From positions 457,636,681-457,700,680 of the forward strand of contig CM062296.1 in assembly GCA_031216915.1 (NCBI GenBank): a DNA stretch of 64,000 nucleotides, given 5' to 3'. The notes below the pieces were generated by a model, which was not told the origin of the DNA, did no database searches, and saw nothing but the letters and a program-made list of their open reading frames with translations. The translations under genes and the position numbers were made by a program. The number at the start of each line of letters is the position of its first letter. Within the stretch, counting starts at the first letter, position 1. Shown piece after piece: positions 21,576 to 32,848 of the stretch. Origin of the DNA: Pictodentalium vernedei (taxonomy: Eukaryota; Mollusca; Scaphopoda; Dentaliida; Dentaliidae).

Positions 21576-21651
21576 ATGGAGGCCCTCCTGTCTTCTTATT
21601 CAGGTAAGAATCCTTCCTCCCCGCTGATCACATAACTCCTATGTTGTTCAG

Positions 21652-21877
21652 AATCAAAAGAATGACGAATTGACGCATTGTTTTACGGTAGTCGTGGATT
21701 TGTACTATGGAAGAGCGTCCCATACTGGGTGTGCGCCGATGGCGCTCGACCCAGTTTTGGCTTATTTTTCGTGGTGTTTTTACACCACTTTTCTTTCCCA
21801 AATCTTGGGAAAGATTAAAATAGAGAGTATTTTATCTGAGTTAGGTTCTTCCACTGTAGTGCATGCCTGTAGTAAAC
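21652..21877 (-). repeat. DIRS-A right inverted terminal repeat
   Basis: Inverted copy of 16316-16535, near-identical, with the same two hairpins (GTGGTGTTTTTACACCAC at 21771-21788; TTTCCCAAATCTTGGGAAA at 21794-21812). A short insertion near 21730 lengthens it to 226 bp. Confidence 0.9.
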
Positions 21878-21921
21878 AATTTCGGTAGGTATAATAAGAA
21901 AGGAAATTTACTATAAAATTT

Positions 21922-22497
21922 ATACTTTTTTCAAAAATTAAAAAAAATCTTCTTCTTCAGATCCACCAGTCAGAATCTTTTCATATCTGTTATACAACAT
22001 CTCTAGCAGGGTCAGATTCAAGTTGTTCAAATCGAGTCAATGTGTTCAGATTTGGGCTCTCTATTGGAGCCCAAATTTTAACTTAGTGCAATATGTGGAA
22101 TATTCTTTCAAAATCTTCATCTTCAGATCCACCAAGTGAAATCTTTTGATATTTGATATACAACAGCCCGAATTTTACCTTAGTGAAATATGAGGAAATT
22201 TATTTAAAAATCTTCTTTTTCAGATCCACCAGTCAGAATGCTTTCATATTTGGTATACAACATCTCTAGGAGGGTCAGATTCAAGTTTGTTCAAATCTGA
22301 TCTGGGTGTTGATATTTGGGTTTCCTTCATGGGAGCCCAAATTTTAACTTCAGTGTGAGGAAATTTCTTAAAAATCTTCTCCAGAATCATTAATTAGAAT
22401 CGTCTGATATTTGGTATACAACATCTCTAGAGGGGTCAGATTCAAGTTTGTTGAAATTGGATCACTGGGTTGATATTTGGGCTCCCTATGGCCAGAC
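21922..22497 (+). mobile_element. E-family element E4, right part
   Basis: About three and a half 167-bp-type units: AAATCTTCTTCTTCAGATCC, GGTCAGATTCAAGTTTGTTC, GGGCTC..GGAGCCCAAATTTTAACTT. It ends abruptly at GGGCTCCCTATGG|CCAGACTGTC without the usual AGGCCCCTGGGGCCTCTTG tail. Confidence 0.6.
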
Positions 22498-23045
22498 TGT
22501 CTGGTAGTCCTACCAGTTTGATTGTCTACTACACTAAATATATCAATAAAGGACGCTGGTAATCTACCAGTTTGCCAGTCAAAGACAAACAGCAAAGCAT
22601 GTACTTTAAACAACCCGCAACCCTTAAATATTCTGTCTTCTTGAACAGAGGATCTGTATGGGAGTTCCATCTTCTGTTATTAGTTATTCGTAATGATCAC
22701 TTTTGCATATTCACTAGTTTCTTTGTAGCCCTGGAGTTACTCCATACCTTAATTGCTGTCGAAAGTGTCGTTAAATCCAAATAAATAAATAAATACCTGG
22801 ATTCCTGATAACAGTTGTTTGTGTATATAGGCCTAGAATAGCGTTTTCATAACTCTGTGGGGGAGAATATTCTTGTGGAGACTATAGTTTGTGAGAACTA
22901 TTTTGGAACATAATTGGGAGATGTGAGCTGTGTTGGTCTAATTTTAATCAATGCTTATCCCTAGAACTTTTAATGATTTTTCAGTTTCAGTGGCCCCAAC
23001 AGTGTTTATTGTTTGGTTATTTGTTTTTATCTCTTGACGAAGATT
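22498..23045. other. unrecognised sequence with an (AAAT)n tail at 22780-22795
   Basis: 22498-22795 ends TCGTTAAATCCAAATAAATAAATAAA, the tail style of the SINEs in this window, but no Pol III boxes are visible in front. It may be a 5'-truncated retroposon. Nothing supported in 22800-23045. Confidence 0.35.
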
Positions 23046-24035
23046 GTTACACCCCCAGTCTCGAAAGGGATTGAGGGATATACTGTCCATGTGTCCATCC
23101 ATCCATCCATCTGTCCATCTGTCCCACTTTCTGTCCATACGTTTAGAGCTATATCAGCTCTGGGTGGATAGATTTCAAATGAAATTTGGGATGTTGTATC
23201 CTTGGGATGATCGGCTTCTGCCCTTCTTGGACAGAGTTACTCACATTATTTTCTCCTATATATGTCAAATTTTTTAGTTATTTTTGTTGGTCGCATTTGT
23301 CCGTCCGTGGCCATATTTCAGCTGTAGGTGGGTGCATTTGAACAAAATTAGGATTGGGGTATCCTTGGAATGACCTGCTTCTGCCACATTTTGAACAGAG
23401 TTGCTCACACTATTTTCACAGAGTTGCAGCCCTTACTTTATCAAATTTTCAGTGATTTTTGTTGGTTATGTTTTTCCGTTCAGAGCCATATCTCAGCTGT
23501 GGGTCGATGGATTTCAACGACGTATGCGGTATCCTTGGGATAATCCACTTCTGGCACATGTTGAACAGAATTGCTGAGTTACAGCTCCTAGTTTGTCAAG
23601 TTTTCAGTGATTTTTTTTTTGGTTGGGTTGTCTGTCTGGAGCCATATCTCAACTGGGGATGGATGGATTTCAGTGAAAATCAGTCTGGAGTATCCATGTG
23701 ATGATCTGCCTCTTCAACATTTTTTACAGATTTGCTCATACTATTTTCACCTGAGTTATGGCTTTTACTTCGTCAAGTTTTCACTGATGGTGGGCATGTC
23801 TGTCAGTCTGGAGCCATAGCTCTGCTGTGGCTGGATGGATTTCATTGAAATTTGGTGTGCTGTATCTTTGGGACGGCCCACTTTTCGCACATGTTTAACA
23901 ATGTTGTTTTTCACAATATTTTTTTTACATGAGGTTATGCCCTCACTTTGTCAAATTTTCAGTCATTTTTTAATATCATTTATGCTTAATCGGTCCAGCA
24001 CCAGAGTGGTGTATGAATTGCCTCAGCAATAGCAC
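23046..24035 (+). mobile_element. P-family array element (P4)
   Basis: Starts TTACACCCCCAGTCTCGAAAGG and a GTCCATCCATCC microsatellite (23089-23125). About five units of about 170 bp follow, with GAGCCATATCTCAGCTGTGG, TGGATGGATTTCA, TATCCTTGGGATGA and GTCAAATTTTCAGTGATTTT. The tail GGTCCAGCACCAGAGTGGTG..GCCTCAGCAA matches the tail of 32106-32479. Confidence 0.6.
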
Positions 24036-24923
24036 TTGTTGTTGCTTCATTTATTTGGGTTCAATACAATGTACATGGATCTTGTCGCATTCAGCATTTG
24101 CTGGTTTGCAGAGTACCATTCAAATACTTTCTGAATTGCATCATTAAAATTTGCTATTATGGGATTATGATGGGAACCTGAACAGTGTGCAGTGGTATCA
24201 GTGTTGAAAGAGTTAATACTGTCATAATAAAAATATAACACTTAGCTATGATGAGGTGGGTCATATCTCAAGGTGGCAGGAGCATACATACTTTAACACC
24301 CTTGGTAATGAGCTAATGAGTAAACTCCGGGTGTGTAATAGCCAACTGTTTAGCACGTCAGACTCTAGATTGAATGGGCATAAGTTAGAATGTAAACAGG
24401 GTCACCTGCCTTCTGTCCATAAGAATTACATAAGATTAGCTGGTTAATTGATTAACTAATGGCCAATGTAATCAATCAAAAAAATCCTTGATCAGTTACT
24501 TTTGAACTATTGCATTACGGGGGTTAACAAAGGAACAAACACATCACAAAACATGCCGACGTTGTTACAATGACTCAACTCATTTCAAAACAAACCACAA
24601 ATGCTTTCAGAACTTGCTACATGTATGACATTTTCAACACATCAATGAAGTTGGCATGTGTTTTCTCCCGATAACGTTGTCTGACTCCTGTAACTTTCAC
24701 TTTGATGTCATTAGAATACCATGTGTGCCAGTGTGCTCGTGAGACTGTAACATTCGAGTTCATTTCATTAAAGGGACAATAAGCTGTGATTTTGTAAAAA
24801 AAAAGGTGGCCATTTGAAAAAAAACACAATACACTTATGTTTTATACATCATTCATAAGAAAACATCCAATTTGATAACATAAATTAACTTGAAGATGAG
24901 AATGTATCATATATTTTAACTGT
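24036..24923. other. intron 1 sequence, no feature recognised
   Basis: Short open frames on the minus strand (24047-24241, 24617-24829) have no splice context or family resemblance. Nothing else seen. Confidence 0.4.
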
Positions 24924-25163
24924 TTGAACCCTAGTTGTATCTTCCATGTCCGTTCAATGGAAGCAATGGGAATAGTCCATATTTATTATTCGGGGGTAGA
25001 CCATATAATATTTTCAACGTGCAGCTTTGGTGCTGCACGTTGAAAATATTGATTGGTCTATCCCACACTTTAACTTTGCAGTCATCCAACTTAGTGAAAG
25101 TATGACGTACAATGTACCATGTTTCTGTGCCAGAAAAGTGGCCGCTCTTCTTCAAAGGGTTAA
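24924..25163. mobile_element. palindromic TTAA MITE family A (M7)
   Basis: Ends TTGAACCCTAGTTG and, reversed, TTAACCCTTTGAAG. The centre is a near-perfect hairpin ATATTTTCAACGTGCAGC / GCTGCACGTTGAAAATAT (about 25008-25049). The copy at 29843-30055 is related. Confidence 0.75.
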
Positions 25164-25526
25164 AAATGGTGTACAGTAGTTTTTCAACCCGAACTAGTTA
25201 GTAAATCACTCATGGAAAATCTTGTGCAATGTCATTTTTCACATTCGTTGAAATTAGCTTTCTTAGCATGACAAAGATGAAGATTGTATTTACGAGGGTC
25301 TGTTTATCATGTATGCATCAAAGAAATCATTTTCAGATTAAACATTGTTGATAAATGTGTTTTTGATTTTATTGGATAGATAACTGCAATTTGATTGAAA
25401 TAATAAATGTTTTTTATCTAATAATGCACAATTATGGCTAAAATAATTCACAGGTGTTGTTGTTTGTGGTAGTCATAAATTTGGGCAGCATCAAAGTTAA
25501 AATTAGAAACTGCATGTGTTCTCTTG
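25164..25526. other. intron 1 sequence, no feature recognised
   Basis: AT-rich; nothing supported. Confidence 0.4.
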
Positions 25527-25830
25527 TCAGATCACCGAAGTTAAGCAAATTCGAGCCCGGTTAGTCCTCGGATGGGTGACCATCTGTGTGATCGATTCGG
25601 ACTCCCACGTTGTGTCCTTGGGCAAGGCACTTAACCCTGATTGTCCACATGGGGGCACGATGATGCCATGTACTAAGGCGTACTGCACGTCGTTGGTGCA
25701 CATGTCTTCAGTCTAACCCTGCCTGTTCTGCAGTGTGGAGTTACGATGTTGAGGAGCTGGCAGCTGCTCATCATTGCTCGGTGGTTCTCTCCGTGTACTC
25801 CGGCTTCCTCCACCCGTAAAACTGTTACAG
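25527..25830 (+). mobile_element. 5S rRNA-headed SINE, 5'-truncated
   Basis: The head GTCAGATCACCGAAGTTAAG..CGGTTAGTCCTCGGATGGGTGACC follows 5S rRNA from its middle through the internal promoter region. The body is the one shared by all SINEs here: TTGTGTCCTTGGGCAAGGCAC, GGGGGCACGATGATGCCATG, TACTAAGGCGTACTGCACGTC, GGTTCTCTCCG. The A-rich tail is lost. Frames within it are not genes. Confidence 0.8.
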
Positions 25831-26411
25831 TCATGATTATCTATACATATATCTATCTTCACAGTGTTGTGTCTTCTGAAATTTCTTCTGCATTAAAGTT
25901 TTTTTAATTACAGATTCAAGGAATTTTGTGTTGCTTCTGATGTCTTACTCTTTGTACAAAGTGTTTTTTTTATATGCTCTTTCAATTACAAGCAAATGCT
26001 GAGAGTCGATGTTTTTTATATTGGCATCTTTTTGTCCCTTTAAAACTATAATTCTAAAACAATATGTATGATCACTGATTTGGACATATTTTTACACCAT
26101 TCCCTGTCTTTGATTATGCAATTCAGCCAACTTGAACTGCTAGCTTGACTCTTGGCCCATATTTTTCATTACCCTTCTCCTTAACCCAACTTTGTTGACC
26201 AATAATGCCCAAACTGGAACAGTCATGGAGAAAATAATAACCAGAGAAATATCTTTGTTATGTTTTATTATCAACCTCACAGTAGTGCACTTACATGCAG
26301 CATACTTACTGAGATTAGGCATATTACTCACTATTTTGTTTCTGCACGTTGGTAATTCCTGGAGCCATAAACAATGTTTCCCATTTCCCTTTCAGATTAT
26401 TTGAGATTAAT
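25831..26411. other. intron 1 sequence, no feature recognised
   Basis: AT-rich; two overlapping opposite-strand small frames without support. Confidence 0.4.
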
Positions 26412-26420
26412 TCTGTAAAT

Positions 26421-26726
26421 TGTCCGGGATTACCTGTGTTGTGTCCTTGGGCAAGCCACTTTATCCCGGTTGCCCCCATGAGGGCACGATGACGCCATGT
26501 ACTAAGGCGTACTGCATGTTGATGGTGCACATGTCTTCAACCACTATAACCCTGCTTGAGCGGAGCTTGAACAGAATTAAAATGACAAGGAGCTGACAGT
26601 TGCTCGTCGATGCTCGGTGGTTCTCTCCAGGTACTCCGGCTTCCTCCACCCGTAAAACTGTCATGGTCAAGATTAGCCATTGTGCATAACTATGTTACCT
26701 TAAACACCAATAAATAAATAAATAAC
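26421..26726 (+). mobile_element. SINE, headless copy with target duplication
   Basis: Carries the shared SINE body from TTGTGTCCTTGGGCAAGCCAC and ends in ACCTTAAACACCAATAAATAAATA. It is flanked by TCTGTAAAT at 26412-26420 and 26727-26735. The Pol III head is absent, so this copy was 5'-truncated on insertion. Confidence 0.8.
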
Positions 26727-26936
26727 TCTGTAAATCATCAACAGCACAGCACTTATTCAGCAACCTATCAGGTCAAGTTATTAATCAGTTAACTGAGGCT
26801 AATCCATGTGATTATTCAATCAAGTAAACCCCATAACCATTTCAGCTCTACTCAACCTCAAGTGCTGAGCTTGTGGTATGATGGCAAAGTGTGCTGAGAC
26901 ATACAGGATACTTATTGTACTATTGTCATTAACCAT

Positions 26937-27174
26937 TAACAGTGCCCATGGAGTGGTAATAATCCATGCATGGGCAGTGATATCCACGCATGCATTTACC
27001 AGGTAATAAAAATCATCATCTGCAAAATTTTAATTAGTGAAGCAAACCCAATGCTTCATTAATTATAATTTTGATGATTATTCCTATAATTAGTGTTTGG
27101 AATCTAATATTATTGCGTCTGCAGAAATATTGCCCACCCAGAGAAAGTGACCAATGCATGGTTGTGGTACTGTA
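26937..27174. mobile_element. Tc1/mariner-like MITE (family T), copy 2
   Basis: Matches 3062-3313 over its length, including the central palindrome with AAAATTTTAATTAGTGAAGC and the right end ATTGCCCACC..GGTACTGTA. The left end is less well kept (CAGTGCCCATGGAGTGG). Confidence 0.7.
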
Positions 27175-27314
27175 TCTGCATCTGCTTTATTTCACTCCCG
27201 ATATATTTAGAATTTGGATCTCATAGAAGTTGAGGAGTGTTTATCTTGTGAAAGAAGTTCTTTACTGGTAAAAATAGGTCCCAGTAATGTGAACATTCAA
27301 ATATTGAAATAAGC

Positions 27315-27493
27315 TTAACGGATAGAGTGCTGGAAGCCCATATTTGGGATGTATTCTGAAGATCAGGTAACAGAAGTTGAAGGTTTGAAATTCAATGGAA
27401 GTTCCTGCAGGCAATCTCCCATAAATTGTAACAAGACAAAGACATGTCAACAACTTTTGACAACCAACAATAATTTAGCACTCTACCAGTTAA
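27315..27493. mobile_element. TTAA MITE family C, shorter copy
   Basis: TTAA at 27315 and 27490. The left arm GATAGAGTGCTGGAAGCCC and the right half CCCATAAATTGTAACAAGAC..AAAGACATG match the copy at 4989-5237. Half of the central hairpin has been lost, leaving 179 bp. Confidence 0.7.
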
Positions 27494-28664
27494 TAAAAAC
27501 TAATTATTCCAACAAAATTAATTAATTGAAGATTCATACTCATATCTTTTGAATATTCATAATAATATCAGTATGAAAAGAAGTGCTGAAATTCATAGGT
27601 AAGTTGCTGAATACAATCAGTCATTTAATGTTTTCAGTGTCAAGGCCATTGGAATGTCCCAGAATGTTAACACCAGATTTCCTTCTTGGGCATTCTTTCA
27701 ATAAGTTTATATTAACTTTGCAAACTGCCTTAGTGAGCAGAGAGAACCCTTCAACAAATTATTTCAAAGAACAGCGTATTATTAATACAGGAATTCATCA
27801 AACTTCCATCATCATTTCAAAAGGAGATCACAACATTTGAAGAGTTAATTGTCACTGGTAGTTCAGACTTTTGAGGCACATTACATTCACATAGCTTGAC
27901 TTTCTGAAAAGCTGATGACGTTCCAAATCACAGGATTTAACTGAGTAGTCACCATCTGTTCTAAACATTAGTTGAATCAGGAGATAATATACTCCCCACA
28001 GTTTGTTTTTGTAAGTGATAATTTATCTATCAAATGCATTGATTAAGCCTAGATATCATACTACTGTACAGTGGAATTCTGCCAGTTAAATTTATTTAGT
28101 AATATGTATTTGCTGGGGGTTTAATGAAACATGGGTGAAGGAAGCCTGAGTACCTGGAGTATGAGCAGCAGCAAGTCAGTATCACTGTTGGCAACTTCAA
28201 CTTATTAACTAGCATCAGTTGAAGGCATGTACGCCATCGATGTGAAGTACACCATAGTAGACTGTGCCACCATGCTCCCATTTGTGTGGTTGGAATTCTA
28301 TGTCTTACCAAAGGACACAACAGAAATGGGGTCGGATGGTGGTTTCAGAATCAAACCTGTTTCCTATTGGCTGTATCATTCAGAAGTGGCCAATTAGAGA
28401 CCAGATTGTGGAAAATGTCTGGCTAAACTGTCAGAATGGTAGACAACACAAAATTACCAAAGTACAGTAAATTTGACACTTAGAGTGCAAGATCTGTAAT
28501 ATTACAATTGATAAAATATTTCCAAAATATCCTAATGTTTAGCTGTTTCTTAAGAAAAAGGACTTCTACACTGTAATTACGTAAAAGTAAGTAAAAACAA
28601 ATCTACAACTTGGCAAGTTGAGACAAACATTGATACACCAAAATGTACTTCGTTACAGGGGATT
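27494..28664. other. intron 1 sequence, no feature recognised
   Basis: No repeat partner seen. 28130-28250 has faint SINE-body resemblance in reverse (CACCGATCAT-like phrases), too weak to call. Confidence 0.35.
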
Positions 28665-28728
28665 TACAGTATGGCCAAACATCACTGCCCATGCGTGGAT
28701 TATGACCAGTCCACAGTGACTATACCAT
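28665..28728. mobile_element. MITE family T, partial copy
   Basis: Reversed, CCACAGTGGACTGGTCATAA-type sequence followed by CCACGCATGGGCAGTGATG matches the left arm of the copies at 3062 and 26937. The rest is missing. Confidence 0.55.
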
Positions 28729-28850
28729 AAGGGTTAAAGAAACATTTTGACAAATTTATGAGAACATGTCACTGGTTTTGAGACATGGATTTTTGATCAA
28801 GGAAGAACTAAGTTCACATTTTTATAAATAAAATTAATCTCATGTTCCAG

Positions 28851-28902
28851 GTTGACAACGAAGGCGATGCTGAAGATATGCTAGCTGATTTTAAAGAATC
28901 AG
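28851..28902 (+). CDS. internal exon 2 of the unrecognised host gene
   Basis: Acceptor CATGTTCCAG, 52 coding bases, donor GTTTGT (GT present, rest weak). Only the phase-0 frame is open, reading VDNEGDAEDMLADFKES plus one base. It is acidic. The preceding exon ends in phase 0 and the next starts needing exactly one base from this one, so the three join in frame. The exon is short enough that splice borders alone would not convince; the phase agreement does. Confidence 0.7.
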
Positions 28903-29082
28903 GTTTGTACTGATGACGTTATATTGATGAATATCCTTGCATGCTGCGTACGGATATTCCTGCACAGGACAAAATTTCTCTTGCCACTGAAATAAGTATA
29001 ATTTGGGTGCATTTAATCAAATTTTCCTCCTATATTCTGTATGAATTTTCGCACCATTGATTTCTTGCATTGAATTTAGATG

Positions 29083-29148
29083 AATTTTTCATCAAATCTA
29101 GTCATGGTTGCTTCACAGCAGACATGACTAGACTTGATGAAAAATATC
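29083..29148. repeat. isolated hairpin, palindromic element remnant
   Basis: Arms TTTTTCATCAAATCTAGTCATG and CATGACTAGACTTGATGAAAAA around a 16-base loop. No TTAA or TA border and no second copy seen. Confidence 0.55.
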
Positions 29149-29842
29149 CCAAGAATACTCAGCAGGTTAAGAGTTAAGTAAATGTTTGTCACACAAAAAT
29201 AACTGTAATTCACGTGTCATCTTTAATATTAACTTCACTGAAGTAAGCACCTATATATGTATTTGGTTTGTATTTATCTTTCACAATTTTTAAAAAAATT
29301 TAAGAGCTAGCTAAACTGCTCACTCTTCATCTGTTTTCTGCGATTGTTGATCTTGATTTTCACCAACTTCTTGTTGGGCATGTTCCTCACATTTAGTGAA
29401 TGCTTGTTTGTTCATTCAATGTTGCAAACCCCATTTGGAACCTTCTTTAGTGCAAAAATCCTCAGGGGCAGATGTTGCAGATTTGTTCAAACCAAGTTCC
29501 AGCCTTGATATGTGGGTTCACTATTGGAGTTCAGATTTTGAATATCAACAAATTTTTGTTCAAATTTTCTTATACGTAACCAGCGCATAGAGTCATTTTA
29601 ATATTTTGTGTTTATCATGCTTGGGAGGCATAAGATTCAAGCTTGTTGAATTCACGTTTTAGAGATTCATTTCAATCTGGGCTCACTTTGCAAGCACAAA
29701 TTTTAAAAGCTGTCAAAATGGGGATATTTCTTGTAAATAGCCTCTTCAGAGCCAGTGAGAAGAATATTTTTATAGTTGATATTAAGAAGTTTGAGAAAGT
29801 GAGATTAAAGTTTGTTTAAGTCACATCAAGAGGTTTAACCTC
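29149..29842. other. intron 2: diverged E-type repeat at about 29460-29830
   Basis: Weak E-unit phrases: AGATTTGTTCAAACCAAGTTCC, ATAAGATTCAAGCTTGTTGA and GGGCTCACTTTGCAAGC. This looks like an old, eroded E-family array. 29149-29460 shows nothing. Confidence 0.4.
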
Positions 29843-30055
29843 TTAAACCCTGATGGTATCTTCCATGTCAATTCAATAACAGCAATTTCAGGAGTCCATA
29901 TTCATTATTTGGGATAGGCCAATTAATATATTCAACATGCAGCCTTGGGGCTGCATATTTAAAATATTGATTGGTCAGCCACACACATTTACTGAGCAGC
30001 CATCATACTTAATGTCCAGGACTGGAAAAGCAGCCTCTTGGGTCCAAAAGTTTAA
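29843..30055. mobile_element. palindromic TTAA MITE family A (M8)
   Basis: TTAA at 29843 and 30052. The arms match M7 (CTTCCATGTC..TTCAATA; GATTGGTC.GCC.CACAC). Central hairpin AATATATTCAACATGCAGCC / GGCTGCATATTTAAAATATT. Confidence 0.7.
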
Positions 30056-30886
30056 TTTTAGGCTTGCCATGTGAGCTCAAATTTTAACATATTTCCCAGT
30101 GTGGAAATTTAAAAAAGAAATATTTCTTTTAACCCCTAACATGATTGGCAAACAACTCTTGTAAAAAGCTTTCTTGAATGATTGTGAATTTTCTTTGCCT
30201 AAAAAATACCTTAAGACCCTTCATTGAAATGAGCTCAATGAGTTTGTTCCAATGAGTGGTCATAAGCTATATGTAGGGCAAAGTTGAAAAAAAAATTAAA
30301 TTTGAGCAGAGATTCTGAAGTATTGCTGTTCATTTGTGGCCATTATGTTGGTGTAAAATGTTGAAAATCTTCCACAACCCAACGCATTTGTTGGCACATA
30401 TGGCAAATTATCATCCAAATAAAGGAAACTTGAGGAGTGATCTATGGTATTAAGTGTATTAGCAGGTTTGTGACTATCTTAAAAGTGCTTGAATTAAAAG
30501 ATAGTTGCCCAGTTCTCTGTAAAAAGATTAGATTTGAGGCATTTTTTTCTGAAAATTTCTTGAAAACAATGTTTTCTCACCAAATTAAAACCTACTGCTG
30601 ACAACTCCCATTGTTTTACCTTCACTGTTATCCAAAAGAAGGACTGCCACAAACAATAAGTGTGCAGTATTTTTAATAATGACCTGGCATTAATTGAATA
30701 ATACACAGTAACTGTTCTAATACAAACATTCAACCTGACCTGATCACATTTTTACCTCTAGTTTCATCTGGAAGATCTGTGCTGTTGCCTTTGATTAGTT
30801 ATCCTGAATATTAACTTGCTAATCAAACTGTTCATATTTTCAATTTTAATTCTTGCAGCATAATTAAGTCAGTTCTTTCTTTTTCA
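30056..30886. other. intron 2 sequence, no feature recognised
   Basis: AT-rich; includes a weak single-arm phrase AATGAGCTCAATGAG (about 30226) like the M2 core. Nothing else supported. Confidence 0.4.
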
Positions 30887-31146
30887 TTAACCCTTTACCC
30901 AATGTAACGGTCAAAACCGGCAAGCACTATTCTAAAAAATCGGCAATTAATTTTCATTATTTTTTCATTTTGTGTCTCAAAAACATATGTCATGATCCCT
31001 CATTGGAATGAGCTCATTGAGCTCATTCCAATGAGGGGTCATAACCTATGTTTTGAGACAAAAAATGAAAAAAATTAATTATTCAAGAATTTATTTTGCA
31101 AGTGTCATCTGCTTTCATGTTTGGTAAAGAGTTTGATGTAAAGTGG
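30887..31146. mobile_element. palindromic TTAA MITE (M2), M1 family
   Basis: Left TTAACCCTTTACCCAATG equals the M1 end. Right end reversed TCAAACTCTTTACCAAACA is mutated. The hairpin core is ATGATCCCTCATTGGAATGA / TCATTCCAATGAGGGGTCAT (about 30989-31050), with long AT arms. Confidence 0.8.
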
Positions 31147-31260
31147 GCTTTAGGTCAGATAATACACTTGATTCGGTATATTCAGCTGGATAATGGTTTT
31201 CGGGTTTGCCCTTGACCATTATCTTGCTGAATACCCTGGTCCATATGTATTATGCTTTAC

Positions 31261-31460
31261 TTAACCCTCTCCACTCTGATGTCAAAATACCAAATTTGCA
31301 CTCAGAAAACCTTTCCATGTAATGCAACTTGGAATTTAATCAATTCAGTCTTGCTCACCGAGCTCTGTCAAACAAGACTGAATTGGTTAAATTCCTACTT
31401 ACATTATGGGAAAAATTTGCTTTGTGTGAAATTTTTATATTTCAACACGCAGAGAGTTAA
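31261..31460. mobile_element. palindromic TTAA MITE family B (M3)
   Basis: TTAA at 31261 and 31457. Ends CCCTCTCCACTCTGATGTC and, reversed, CTCTCTGCGTGTTGAAATA. Core TTCAGTCTTG..CGAGCTCTGTCAAACAAGACTGAA with arms CATGTAATGCAACTTGGAAT. Confidence 0.78.
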
Positions 31461-32105
31461 TACAGTATATTCAGAAATGCAACCAATATGTTTTGCCTTT
31501 AGCCAAATTTGTTGCTTGGTAAAACTGCATATCTTCAGTATCATCCTGAAAAATTCTTCAGTTTAAGTTTTGTAATCATGAAAAAGCATGAAAACTGTTT
31601 TAAGCCGATTTGTAACCTGAGCATTTTTTTCAGACAATTTGTCCAGCAAGGAGAGCATTAGTTTAGCAAGATTTGGTTCATAAATTATTGGTTTGTTGAA
31701 ATTTATTGGAGCTCCAATACATTGTAATAAGACAATTTAAATAAACATTTTTTCCACAGCGGAGCAAACAACAATTATGTATACAGAGTAAAAGCCAGTA
31801 AACTTGCTTTCAGCCTTTTACAATAAAGCCAACACAGCAGCTTCTAGCTCTCAAGTAGTTAAGGCGGGTCATTACTGATTTAAAGGCTGTTGTATTAAAG
31901 TATTACTGAACCTTTGCTTGGGTCCCTACAAATACAAAATGTATTCACCTAATCACAAGAGCCAGTTTTGTATGCTGTGCTCAAACCCATTCTGGAACTC
32001 AGTCTTGAAATGATTCAAAGGCCTCTAATTTTCTCCAAAGAAATATAAATAAAAATAAAAATAAAATGGGTTTCTCAGGTCAGCTTTTGACACTAAAGCG
32101 GTTAT
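31461..32105. other. intron 2 sequence, no feature recognised
   Basis: AT-rich; nothing supported. Confidence 0.4.
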
Positions 32106-32479
32106 TATACCACCACTCTCAAAGAGAATAGGAGGGTGTACTGGATTACATGCATCTGTCCATCTGTCTGTGCTTCTGTGCATCCATCCATCCATCCATC
32201 CATCCATCCATCCATCCATGTGTCCGTCTGTTCACAGCGATATCTCAGCATTGAGTGGATGGATTTCAATTAAATTTTGTCTGACAAGTCCTTGTGACAA
32301 GCCACGCCTATGCATGTTATAGAAAAGTTGCCCACATATTTTTCACCAGAGTATCGGTCCTTACTTTGTCAATTTTTCATGATTCTTTGGTCCTTACTTT
32401 GCTTTTAATTCACTTATGCTTCATCAGTCCAGCACTGCAGTGGGGGCATAATTGCCTTCAGCAAAGCTCTTATTCCTAG
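32106..32479 (+). mobile_element. P-family element, short copy (P3)
   Basis: Start TATACCACCACTCTC..AGAATAGGAGGGTGTA (hairpin-like), (CATC)n microsatellite (32180-32218), one body unit (ATATCTCAGCATTGAGTGGATGG) and tail TCCAGCACTGCAGTGGGGGC..TTCCTAG|T. Tail and body relate it to P4. Confidence 0.6.
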
Positions 32480-32486
32480 TGGTGTT

Positions 32487-32848
32487 TATGCCCCCAATAG
32501 GGAGGCATCTTAAATCCGGGTTGTCTGTCTGTCTGTCCTTCCATCCATCCAACAGTCCATACATGTGTCCATCCGACTTTATTGGTCCATCTGGAGCCAT
32601 AACTCTGTAATTCTTTGGTGGATTTCCATGAAACTTTACACAAGGATAAAGATCAATGGTAGGTCTTTTGCACAGCAACCCCATGCTTGAGTGACAAAGG
32701 TCGAAGTTAAGGAATGGGAAAACGTAATTCTCTCACAGACTCTATTTGTCCGTCCCAAGCCATAATTCTATAATGCTTGGCTGACAAAGTTGTCATCTGC
32801 TTAAAGACTTTCGTCATTTACAATCCCTGTGTGCGGGGGGTTTCATTG
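32487..32848 (+). mobile_element. P-family element, second adjoining copy (P6)
   Basis: Starts 8 bp after P3 with TATGCCCCCAATAGGGAGGCAT and a GTCTGTCTGTCC microsatellite; body GAGCCATAACTCTGTAATTC, CCATGAAACTTTACACAAGG. Its tail does not end in CTAG. Confidence 0.5.

Larger units (their letters stand above)
16294..21921 (+). mobile_element. DIRS-type retrotransposon DIRS-A, full structure, genes broken
   Basis: The 5.63-kb element carries inverted terminal repeats (16316-16535 and 21652-21877), gag, RT-RNase H and tyrosine-recombinase reading frames in that order, and an internal complementary region at 21491-21575 whose two halves are complementary to the outermost left and right ends. That arrangement defines DIRS1-like elements, which replicate via a circle and integrate by a recombinase without target duplication. 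All three frames carry stops or frameshifts, so the copy is not autonomous. It interrupts E4. Confidence 0.9.
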
